Shown: positions 1 to 6,002 of the stretch, one piece after another
How the letters are laid out: the number at the start of each line of letters is the position of its first letter
Numbering within the stretch: the stretch's first letter is position 1
DNA from: Rubripirellula sp.
GTDB taxonomy: Bacteria > Planctomycetota > Planctomycetia > Pirellulales > Pirellulaceae
Direction of reading: 5' to 3'
Length of the DNA: 7,290 nucleotides
Assembly: GCA_029287555.1 (NCBI GenBank)
Contig: JARFQX010000586.1
Coordinates: 1-7,290 of the forward strand
Program-made: the position numbers and the translations under genes
The notes under the pieces: model-generated
The model's database searches: none
Seen by the model: the letters and a program-made list of their open reading frames with translations, nothing else
What the model was told of the DNA's origin: nothing

Positions 1-1116
1 GACCCGAAACCCAAAGGGGATCCGAAGGCAAAGAAGCCCGGTGGTTACTACGATGCGATTGAAACAGCCGTTCCGGGTGTCGAGGTTTGTGAGCACTTGC
101 CCAAACTGGCCCAGCGGATGGATCGCGTCACGGCGGTTCGCAGTGTCCACCACGAAATGATCGACGAACACGCGGCGGCAACCAATCGAATGCACACCGG
201 TCGGGCGATCAGCGGGACGGTGACCTATCCATCGATCGGATCTCTAATCGCACATGAACGCGGGGCGGCCGGTGATGGCGTTCCCGCTTACGTGGTCATC
301 GGCTATCCGAATGTCACTCGCGGTCCCGGTTTTCTTGGAGCCCAACACGGTTACCTCTACCTGACCGATACCAGCCGAGGGCCGATGGGGCTATCGCGGC
401 CCGACGGGATCACGACTGACCGACAAGCCCGACGCCAGGCGTTCCTGACAGCCTTGCATCGCCACGGCCGAGAAGCTCTTGGTGATCGCGTCGAGCAGTA
501 CGAGGCGGCGATCGACCAGAGTCTGAAATTGAGCGGCCCCGAGTTCAACGACGTTTTTGAGCTCGACAAGGAACCGGACGAACTGAGAAACCGATACGGT
601 GGTGAGTTTGGTCAGCGATGCCTGCTGAGCCGTCGTTTGGTTGAGCGTGGCGTGCGGTTCATCGAGGTTGCGCACAACCTGAATTTCCTGAACGGTGCCG
701 GTTGGGATGTGCACAACTCAGGGATCGTCGACCAGCACAAACTGATCGCGGAATTGGACTCGGCCATGTCGGCATTGATGGACGATTTGGAGGAGAAACG
801 GATGCTCGAGAAGACCTTGATCGTCATCACCACAGAGTTCGGCCGCCCGCCGGAGTTTGACAGCGGTGGCGGGCGGGGGCACCAAGGATCAGCCTTTACC
901 TGCGTCTTGGCAGGGGGCGGCTTAACACACCGAGGTGCTTGGGGCCAAACCGACGACTTGGCCAAGAAGATCGTATCCGGATCGGTATCGGTTCCCGACT
1001 TTTTTGCGACGATCTTGGCCGCCGTTGGCGTCGATCCGGGCAAGAATCTTTACGACGGCGACCGGCCGGTGCCCATCACGGATCGCGGGCAACCCATTGC
1101 CGGGTTGTTCACGTAG
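1..1116 (+). CDS. DUF1501 domain-containing protein, 5'-truncated by window edge
   Basis: The reading frame is open from base 1 to the TAG at 1114-1116, giving 371 visible residues of a protein whose start lies upstream. An in-frame TTG at 97 is internal, because family-like sequence (GVEVCEHLPKLAQ) already spans it. Family features seen are VRSVHHE early on, WDVH at about residues 235-238, TTEFGR ending at about 282, LAGGG, and a C-terminal DRPVPITDRG stretch. DUF1501 proteins belong to the alkaline phosphatase/sulfatase-like superfamily. They are very abundant in planctomycetes, are usually exported through a Tat signal (not visible here), and often sit beside DUF1549/DUF1553 cytochrome-type genes. 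Substrate and reaction are not established. The usual EFGRTP and GRDHW motifs read EFGRPP and GRGHQ here (about 279-284 and 291-295), so this may be a divergent subfamily. The family call is secure; the function is unknown. Confidence 0.93.
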   Translation, partial: DPKPKGDPKAKKPGGYYDAIETAVPGVEVCEHLPKLAQRMDRVTAVRSVHHEMIDEHAAATNRMHTGRAISGTVTYPSIGSLIAHERGAAGDGVPAYVVIGYPNVTRGPGFLGAQHGYLYLTDTSRGPMGLSRPDGITTDRQARRQAFLTALHRHGREALGDRVEQYEAAIDQSLKLSGPEFNDVFELDKEPDELRNRYGGEFGQRCLLSRRLVERGVRFIEVAHNLNFLNGAGWDVHNSGIVDQHKLIAELDSAMSALMDDLEEKRMLEKTLIVITTEFGRPPEFDSGGGRGHQGSAFTCVLAGGGLTHRGAWGQTDDLAKKIVSGSVSVPDFFATILAAVGVDPGKNLYDGDRPVPITDRGQPIAGLFT

Positions 1117-1147
1117 CGTTTTGGGACGCGTCGGGAGGACGGGGGCG

Positions 1148-1172
1148 TACGCAAGAAGGGCATACGCAAGAA
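1148..1172. repeat. Direct repeat TACGCAAGAA, two copies
   Basis: TACGCAAGAA occurs at 1148-1157 and 1163-1172, a period of 15 bases. The GCGTACGCA just around the first copy (1145-1153) recurs at 5671-5679 in the other convergent intergenic region, which suggests it belongs to a dispersed repeat family. No function is inferred. Confidence 0.7.
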
Positions 1173-1175
1173 TAT

Positions 1176-1205
1176 GGCCACGAAGGACACGAAACAACAC
1201 GAATG
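1176..1205. repeat. CACGAAGG-type dispersed element, copy 1
   Basis: The core reads CCACGAAGGACACGAA and ends in ACACGAATG. A related 31-base segment lies at 3387-3417, with the same CCACGAAGG core and the same ACGAATG end but several mismatches and a one-base insertion. From memory, similar CACGAAGG/ACACGAA segments are scattered between genes in planctomycete and some other bacterial genomes. The role is unknown. Confidence 0.55.
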
Positions 1206-1280
1206 ACTAACAAGCCAGGAAACCGATCACTTTACAACAACGGATGGAATAGACGCCCCAGATAAGCACGCGATCATGAT

Positions 1281-1319
1281 CTTGCAATCGTGCTCAGTCG
1301 CTTGCGACGGTGCTCGTGC
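1281..1319. repeat. Hairpin cassette, copy 1 (GTCGCTTGCGAC core)
   Basis: A small dyad, GTCGC-TT-GCGAC (1297-1308), is followed by GGTGCTCGTGC. The 23-base segment 1297-1319 is identical to 5726-5748 in the second convergent intergenic region. Both copies also have TTGCAA upstream (1282-1287 and 5704-5709). The GTGCTCGTGC tail is the reverse complement of the GAGCAC hexamer units found at 1407-1444. The unit looks like a dispersed non-coding cassette able to form a stem-loop in RNA or in single-stranded DNA. Confidence 0.75.
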
Positions 1320-1390
1320 CCCCAAACCACGGACTTTCATGGATTCTTCAACGTAATCGAAGGTGGGGACCACGGAATCATTCACGATTA

Positions 1391-1444
<54 letters not shown>

Positions 1445-1630
1445 AGAGTCAAGGCGTCACCATTGCGCACGGCTATTTGGTCGAAGCGTGACGAATCCCA
1501 GTTTCCAACGCTTGATGAAACGCCGCAATTTCGCGTTTCGATCGCGGTTCGTTCACGCGAGTTAGCCAACCGCGTGGTTGCGGAACCGGTCAGTTCATTG
1601 AAACGAAGCGATTCCCTTCTTTGGCTTTTT

Positions 1631-1921
1631 TCAGCAGCGGGCGACAATCTCTTTGAATTCACTTTCGTCAAAGATCTGCATCGACTGCGTGCGCACGTGG
1701 CCGAGTTTGCCGAGGCCGAGCAGGACGGCGGCGCCGGTCTTGGCATCCGGCGTTTCGAACAAGACACAGCCATCAAAGGCGCCAGTCGCCCAGTAGATCC
1801 CGATGATGTTTCCGCCCGCGTCCGCGACCTCTTGTCGGAAGTGCCCGGCCCGCTTCGGAGCATCTTGGATCGTGCCGAGACCCTTGTCCGTGTAAGAAAT
1901 CAAAGCCAAATATCGAACCAT
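1631..1921 (-). CDS. GYD domain-containing protein
   Basis: This is a 96-residue protein with no signal peptide or membrane segment. Its pattern matches the small GYD family: MVRYLALISYTDKG at the start, AGHFRQEVADAGG at about 26-38, YWATGAFDGCVLFETPD at about 43-59, and RTQSMQIFDESEF near the end. Here the name-giving G-x-Y-D reads G-A-F-D (47-50). Family members are small alpha/beta proteins resembling ferredoxin-like dimers, and their biochemical role is not settled. The ATG at 1921 was chosen because AGGAG lies 8 bases upstream and family similarity begins there. The frame stays open further upstream to 2410, but that part runs through the intergenic gap and antisense to the peroxidase gene. 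The gene lies 127 bases downstream of the peroxidase gene on the same strand and could be co-transcribed with it. Confidence 0.88.
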   Translation of the reverse strand: MVRYLALISYTDKGLGTIQDAPKRAGHFRQEVADAGGNIIGIYWATGAFDGCVLFETPDAKTGAAVLLGLGKLGHVRTQSMQIFDESEFKEIVARC

Positions 1922-1929
1922 CGAGCCTT

Positions 1930-1934
1930 CTCCT
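1930..1934 (-). promoter_or_regulatory. Ribosome binding site AGGAG of the GYD gene
   Basis: On the minus strand, AGGAG (within CAGGAGAAGG) lies 8 bases before the ATG at 1921. It supports this start over the much longer open frame that continues upstream. Confidence 0.7.
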
Positions 1935-1969
1935 GAGCTAAGTGCTTGTGAAACGAGGCTACATTGGAT

Positions 1970-1999
1970 CGACTCGCGAGACGGGATGCAAGCGAGTCG
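1970..1999. repeat. 8-bp perfect inverted repeat between peroxidase and GYD genes
   Basis: CGACTCGC (1970-1977) and GCGAGTCG (1992-1999) are perfect reverse complements with a 14-base loop. They lie in the 127-base gap, upstream of the GYD ribosome binding site. There is no T-run on either side, so a standard intrinsic terminator is unlikely. It could be an RNA processing or stability hairpin, an operator, or chance. Confidence 0.5.
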
Positions 2000-2048
2000 T
2001 GTGAGCGGCCTTGGCTTTTGATGTTCAGCTTCCCGGTAGCCTCCGGGC

Positions 2049-3191
2049 TCATTGTGGGAACGAGGTCGGCGCGGTGTCTTGGTAGCCCTCGCCGTCGAGC
2101 GATTCCATGAAGGCAACAAGCTGAAGGATCTGTTTCTCACTGAGGTCCAATCGCTCGGCAAACCGTCGATCGATCTTGCGATCCAGGTACGGATTCGGGA
2201 TGCCTCCCTTGCTGTAAAGCTCAACGACCTCGCGCAGTGTCTTGACAGATCCATCGTGCATGTAAGGGGCTCGCTTACTGACGTCGCGGATCGACGGCGT
2301 CTTGAAAGCGCCCTTGTCAGATTCTTCTTCAGTGACCGCGTAACGCCCAACGTCGGCGAACGTTTCGGTTTCCGCGTCCCAGCCAACCCCGAGATTGTGG
2401 AAATCGCCATCGGTCAGATTGGGACCTTTGTGGCAGTTGTTGCAGAAGGCGTTGCCAAAGAACAGACGATGGCCTTTCTTGACGTCATCGGAGACGGCGT
2501 CCTGATCACCGGCTCGCCAGCGGTCCCACGGTGAATTGCCGCTCATCCGAGTTCGTTCATAGTCAGCGATCGCCTTCGTGATCCGTTCAATCGTGATATC
2601 GGGAGTTCCGAAGGCTTCTTCGAAGTACTTCGCGTACCCTCGAATCTTGGATAGTTTATCAACGACCACTTGATGATCCGCGTTGCCCATTTCAATTGGA
2701 TTGATCATCGGTCCGCCCGCCTGCTCTTCCAGCGATGCGGCTCGGCCGTCCCAGAAGAAATGTGGAAGCGTCGCCCAGGCCAGATTGGTGAACGTCGGAG
2801 CTTTCCGCCCGCCCACTTGGCCGCCGATGCCGGTAGAAGTTGGCGTTGGTTCCGAGAACGCATGCTCGGGCCTGTGACACGTTGCGCAGGAAACGGAATT
2901 GTCCGCCGAAAGTCTCGCGTCGAAGAAAAGCCAACGCCCAAGCCGAACCCGTTCGGGAGTCGGAGGATCTTCGAAGTCCGTCAACTTGGCCGGTAGATTC
3001 TCGTCGGTCCCGATCCCGAGCGGCGGATCGGGAATCGGAACAATCGGGTTGCTCGCTTCCCAATTGGCCGCCTCATCCGACTCAATCACTGCCGTGGCGG
3101 TCTCTTCGGCGGAAGTCACGCTTGGCAACGCGCAGCAACCGATAATTGGGAGCGCGATGAAGCCAATCCAACTTGGGGAAAGCCGTCTCAT
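2049..3191 (-). CDS. Di-haem cytochrome c peroxidase / MauG family protein
   Basis: This 380-residue protein has two haem c sites, CATCH at 102-106 and CNNCH at 250-254. Further family signatures are RLGRWLFFDARLS (83-95), FFWDGRA (145-151), INPIEMG (163-169) and KTPSIRDV with APYMHDGS (297-315). Met311 is a candidate axial ligand of the second haem. Members reduce hydrogen peroxide with electrons from small cytochromes or copper proteins, or oxidise protein substrates as MauG does; the sequence does not decide which. Length is normal for the family. The N-terminus is an export signal, possibly with Sec cleavage after TSA (27), placing the haems outside the inner membrane. The segment IIGC (16-19) also fits a lipobox. 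The ATG at 3191 has GAGGA 6 bases upstream. A TTG at 3251 would add 20 residues before the signal and is unlikely. Downstream lies the GYD gene on the same strand. Confidence 0.95.
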   Translation of the reverse strand: MRRLSPSWIGFIALPIIGCCALPSVTSAEETATAVIESDEAANWEASNPIVPIPDPPLGIGTDENLPAKLTDFEDPPTPERVRLGRWLFFDARLSADNSVSCATCHRPEHAFSEPTPTSTGIGGQVGGRKAPTFTNLAWATLPHFFWDGRAASLEEQAGGPMINPIEMGNADHQVVVDKLSKIRGYAKYFEEAFGTPDITIERITKAIADYERTRMSGNSPWDRWRAGDQDAVSDDVKKGHRLFFGNAFCNNCHKGPNLTDGDFHNLGVGWDAETETFADVGRYAVTEEESDKGAFKTPSIRDVSKRAPYMHDGSVKTLREVVELYSKGGIPNPYLDRKIDRRFAERLDLSEKQILQLVAFMESLDGEGYQDTAPTSFPQ

Positions 3192-3197
3192 CAAGAT

Positions 3198-3202
3198 TCC
3201 TC
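3198..3202 (-). promoter_or_regulatory. Ribosome binding site GAGGA of the peroxidase gene
   Basis: On the minus strand, GAGGA lies 6 bases before the ATG at 3191. It decides the start in favour of the product beginning MRRLSPSW, which places the hydrophobic signal sequence at the N-terminus as expected. Confidence 0.7.
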
Positions 3203-3386
3203 GCTCTGGTGTGCGCGAATTCGGCAGCCCGGCACGGGCACATACCGCCAACTGGCCAACGCCTCAAGATATGCCGTTCGCTAGCGTGCTGCAAGAAAAC
3301 GAGTGTTTGGCGGTGATACCCGACGTTGCGACCGCGAACCTGATGGCGACTTGACCGCATGCATCTCAACCGAAACCCGCACGATC

Positions 3387-3417
3387 GCCCACGAAGGCAC
3401 ACAAGAGAATACGAATG
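3387..3417. repeat. CACGAAGG-type dispersed element, copy 2
   Basis: It shares the CCACGAAGG core and the ACGAATG end with 1176-1205, with several mismatches between. This copy lies between divergent genes and is not accompanied by the hairpin cassette found near copy 1. Confidence 0.45.
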
Positions 3418-3653
3418 CGTCGTCTGGATGAAGCGTGATTTCCATTTGGAGGATCACGATTGTTGACCCCGCCAAGAAACGCTTAAGCCACTTCCGCGAG
3501 CGTGATTTTGTCGAATTCTCAATCGTCAGTGACGAAGGTGGCTTCGTGTCGCGACGCTACTTCGCCCTTTCTTCCGTTAACGCTGGTAAACTCGATGAGA
3601 TCTCCGTGGCGATGGTGCCCCCCTTCTTGTCTCTCTTTTCGGAACGGACCCTC

Positions 3654-5627
3654 ATGCAACCATTCGATCAATTGAACTGCCTGGCAACTCGCTTCGCCGG
3701 CATTCTGATTCTATTCATCGGTTCGGTTGGTGTCGGTATCACTCAGGAAGCGTCACTGCGAACGTGGTCCGATGCTTCCGGTCAATTCAAAGTTCGCGCG
3801 ACGCTTCACCAACACAATGCGACGACGGTTGTGCTTCATACGGAGGATGGTCGTTCGATTCAGGTGCCGATTGAGCGGCTCAGCCAAAAGGATCGCGATC
3901 ATCTCAAGTCACTGCGGACTCCCGACGACAATCCGTTTGCTGGTGGCACAGCGATCGGCGAGATGGCTTCGTCCCCACACGCTGCACCCGGATCGCTCGA
4001 CGCTCAGCCACCATCGCAATCGATTGCCGATTCGCTAGCGTTGCCTGGCACCGGCAGTGAAATTGATCTGGACTCGGCGCCGGGTTCCACTTCTTTTGAG
4101 CCGGATCCACTGCCCACGCCGACGGAGATGCCTGAGAAAACCGTAGCGATCACGGAGGTCGACGCTTACGACCGGGTCTCGTCCCCAGTGTTGATCGACC
4201 CTCCGTCACTTACCTTCGCTGTTTCCGTTGGTCGCAATAAGTCAGGAAGTCCCGATGAGACGCGAGGCAGACTGTTTGTCGTGGGACTCGATTCGGGGCA
4301 ATCGCAACTCGTGTGGGACAAGCCCCACGCCATTCGCGTGCTCGGTCACCACCGACGAAGTGGTCGCACGTTGATTGTCGATCAACTCGACCAGTTCGAG
4401 AGGGCCGGGGAGCTGGTGATGCTCGAGGGCGTGCTTGAAGGATCACCCAGCGAGTTGTTTCGACGGGCGCTTCCGGGGCTTGGCAAGCCGGGATTTCAAC
4501 CGATGGTGGAATGGGCCCGTCTGCTGTCTGCGTCGCACGTCGCCGCGATCGTCGATGGAGCGCTGATGGTTTGGGATCTGCCGGCCGCTCAATTGCTCTA
4601 TCGCATCGAAAAGGTGAAAGCCTCAGAGCCGCCCGCTTTCAGCGGAAACCTGAAGTACATGGCGGTTCCGCAAAGTGGCAAAGTCGTGGTGCTGGAAACG
4701 GCAACTGGTCGGATCGTCAAGTCGACGTCGACCGGCAGCACCCTCGTGCCCGGTGTCGCGTTCCATCCTGGAGGCGGCATGTTGGCAATCTGCGCATCGA
4801 ACCAATACCTGGTTTGGGACTGCCAGACGGACGAAATCGTCAGCGAAGCGACCACCACCGATCATCTCGGATCATGGCCGCTTGATTGGATCGGCAACAA
4901 AACGTTTCGCAGTTCGCTCGGTAGCCTCGTCGATGTCGAACTGGGGATGCCGGTTTGGAAGTACAACATCGGAGCCGCTTCCAAGCCGTTGGTTATGGGC
5001 AATCGACTGGTGACCACCACGCGTTTACCACTCGCCAAGCTTTGTTCGCTACCGATTCCCCACAAGACCGCCCAGGAAGGAATGGAGCGATTGATGCGTG
5101 CCGGTGATGAAGCCATGTTGGTTCGCCGTGGTTCCAAGGTCGCCATCGCGGTCGAGGGAGTGAGCGGTGCCGACGTGTCGCAAATTGAGGATGCGCTCTC
5201 CGCGGCGGTAAAAAAAGCCGGATGGGGCGTCAATCGTAATGCGCCCATTCGCTTGGTGGCCAAGATTGGTCGTGGGGAAACCGAAGAGTTGAAATACCGC
5301 GGTATGCTCGATGCTTCCAGGAAAATCAGCGTTGCCAAAATCACGCCCTTTACCGCCGACCTTGAAATCCGAGACGCATCGAATGTGCTGTGGAAGCGGT
5401 CGTCGACCAACCACGTGCCCCGGATGTTGAGATTGCAGGAAGGCGAGACCGTTCAAGATGCCGTCAAACGATACGAGAAACCAGATCCCGGTTTTTTTGC
5501 CCGACTGAATCTTCCCCCCAGAATCCCCAAGCCGGAGGTTGCCAGTCAAATTGGCATGAGTTCCGTGAAAGATGGTCAATGGATGGACATCGGTCCGTCC
5601 ATCCGCAACCGACGTCGCGGACGATAA
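3654..5627 (+). CDS. Exported SHD1-domain protein with WD40-like propeller segment
   Basis: The protein has 657 residues from the ATG at 3654. That start puts a hydrophobic segment (about 12-28, LATRFAGILILFIGSVGVG) at the N-terminus as a signal peptide or anchor. An SHD1 domain follows at about 36-88: RTWSDASGQFKVRA, then VVLHTEDGRSIQVPIERLS and DRDHLKSL. In yeast Sla1 this domain binds NPF-type endocytic signals; in planctomycetes it occurs in many exported proteins of unknown role. An NPF tripeptide lies just after it (93-95). A Pro/Ser/Asp-rich linker (about 96-165) leads to WD40-like blades (about 175-450), with repeated units such as GALMVWDLPAAQ, GKVVVLETATGR, VAFHPGGGMLAI and NQYLVWDCQTDE. 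The C-terminal 470-650 is alpha/beta-like, unrecognised, and ends in RNRRRGR. An alternative ATG at 3612 would add 14 residues but lacks a ribosome binding site. The gene is transcribed alone, divergent from the peroxidase gene. A scaffold or ligand-binding role is inference only. Confidence 0.88.
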   Translation: MQPFDQLNCLATRFAGILILFIGSVGVGITQEASLRTWSDASGQFKVRATLHQHNATTVVLHTEDGRSIQVPIERLSQKDRDHLKSLRTPDDNPFAGGTAIGEMASSPHAAPGSLDAQPPSQSIADSLALPGTGSEIDLDSAPGSTSFEPDPLPTPTEMPEKTVAITEVDAYDRVSSPVLIDPPSLTFAVSVGRNKSGSPDETRGRLFVVGLDSGQSQLVWDKPHAIRVLGHHRRSGRTLIVDQLDQFERAGELVMLEGVLEGSPSELFRRALPGLGKPGFQPMVEWARLLSASHVAAIVDGALMVWDLPAAQLLYRIEKVKASEPPAFSGNLKYMAVPQSGKVVVLETATGRIVKSTSTGSTLVPGVAFHPGGGMLAICASNQYLVWDCQTDEIVSEATTTDHLGSWPLDWIGNKTFRSSLGSLVDVELGMPVWKYNIGAASKPLVMGNRLVTTTRLPLAKLCSLPIPHKTAQEGMERLMRAGDEAMLVRRGSKVAIAVEGVSGADVSQIEDALSAAVKKAGWGVNRNAPIRLVAKIGRGETEELKYRGMLDASRKISVAKITPFTADLEIRDASNVLWKRSSTNHVPRMLRLQEGETVQDAVKRYEKPDPGFFARLNLPPRIPKPEVASQIGMSSVKDGQWMDIGPSIRNRRRGR

Positions 5628-5632
5628 CAATG

Positions 5633-5665
5633 AGCCCCGGGGAAAAATAAGAAGCCCCGGGGAAA
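5633..5665 (+). repeat. Paired CCCCGGGG palindromes, possible 3'-end hairpin of SHD1 gene
   Basis: AGCCCCGGGGAAA occurs twice, at 5633-5645 and 5653-5665, with a period of 20. Each CCCCGGGG is self-complementary, so the two (5635-5642 and 5655-5662) can pair as an 8-bp all-GC stem with a 12-base A-rich loop. The stem begins 7 bases after the TAA of the SHD1 gene. There is no T-run after it, so it is not a classical intrinsic terminator. It may still stop transcription or protect the mRNA end. Confidence 0.6.
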
Positions 5666-5703
5666 CTCGCGCGTACGCATAAAGGGTGTGCAGTGATAAT
5701 GAA

Positions 5704-5752
5704 TTGCAAGTCGCGCTCATGCGCCGTCGCTTGCGACGGTGCTCGTGCTCGA
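5704..5752. repeat. Hairpin cassette, copy 2 (CCGTCGCTTGCGACGG core)
   Basis: The core CCGTCGC-TT-GCGACGG (5725-5740) is a perfect 7-bp dyad, longer than in copy 1. Bases 5726-5748 are identical to 1297-1319. The tail GTGCTCGTGCTCG contains two reverse-complement GAGCAC units. TTGCAA (5704-5709) and the nearby GCGTACGCA (5671-5679) match elements in the region after the DUF1501 gene, in the same order. Confidence 0.75.
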
Positions 5753-5850
5753 AGCAATACGCGCGGTTCTCACTCGGATTCACCTCCGCTTGGACGGAAG
5801 TAACTGAGACGACCGGGAAGTCCGAAGCGGACGACGCCGGAATCTCAACT

Positions 5851-5976
5851 TGTAGGCCGGCATCAAGGAGCGCAGCGACGCCGATCCGGCAAAGGCTTTT
5901 GCTCGGCGTCGAATCGATGTTCGGCGTCGAATCGATGTTCGGTGCCGGATCTGCGCTTCGCTTGATTCGGCCTACT
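5851..5976. repeat. REP-like inverted pair (REPIN/BIME-like element)
   Basis: Arm 1 (5851-5891) starts TGTAGGCCGGCATCAAG and ends GATCCGGCA. Arm 2 (5943-5976), read on the minus strand, starts AGTAGGCCGAATCAAG and ends GATCCGGCA. The arms are thus two inverted copies of one imperfect palindrome of 34-41 bases, separated by 51 bases. The GTAGGCC...ATCCGGCA ends resemble enterobacterial REP sequences, which are moved by RAYT-type transposases; no such gene is in this window. The element ends 26 bases before the 3' end of the lipoprotein gene, a usual position for REP pairs. Confidence 0.7.
5903..5938. repeat. 18-bp tandem duplication in the REP-like spacer
   Basis: TCGGCGTCGAATCGATGT is perfectly repeated at 5903-5920 and 5921-5938, and TCGG plus GCCG at 5939-5946 looks like a degenerate third start. 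The duplication fills most of the spacer between the REP-like arms. It is probably a slippage or recombination product. Confidence 0.85.
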
Positions 5977-6002
5977 TCGAATTCGCGGACACCTTCAAGC
6001 GA

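Larger units (their letters stand above)
3192..3653. other. Divergent intergenic region between peroxidase and SHD1 genes
   Basis: This stretch separates two divergent genes and should contain both promoters. I could not identify convincing -35/-10 pairs by eye. It holds one CACGAAGG-type element (3387-3417). The SHD1 frame stays open back to a GTG at 3435, but residues encoded before 3654 resemble no domain and would precede the signal peptide. A strong GGAGGA at 3448-3453 has no in-frame ATG, GTG or TTG start at suitable spacing. Confidence 0.6.
5628..6002. other. Non-coding, repeat-rich convergent intergenic region
   Basis: This 375-base stretch lies between the 3' ends of the SHD1 gene (+) and the lipoprotein gene (-). 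It contains paired CCCCGGGG palindromes, a second hairpin cassette, and a REP-like inverted pair around an 18-bp tandem duplication, listed separately. Bases 5753-5850 hold only a weak 7-bp dyad (TCCGCTT at 5785-5791, AAGCGGA at 5825-5831). No gene is supported. Confidence 0.75.

Noticed and set aside
1463..1936. Plus-strand open frame of 157 codons
   Set aside because: It is antisense to the complete GYD gene, which has a clear family match and ribosome binding site.
2032..2047. CCCGG/CCGGG dyad just after the peroxidase stop codon
   Set aside because: A 5-bp stem with a 6-base loop and no T-run is too weak to call a terminator in GC-rich DNA.
1922..2410. Upstream extension of the GYD frame
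   Set aside because: It crosses the intergenic gap and the 3' end of the peroxidase gene in another frame, and GYD similarity starts at the ATG at 1921.
2052..2534. Plus-strand open frame opposite the peroxidase
   Set aside because: It lies antisense to the second haem domain and the C-terminus of a strongly supported gene.
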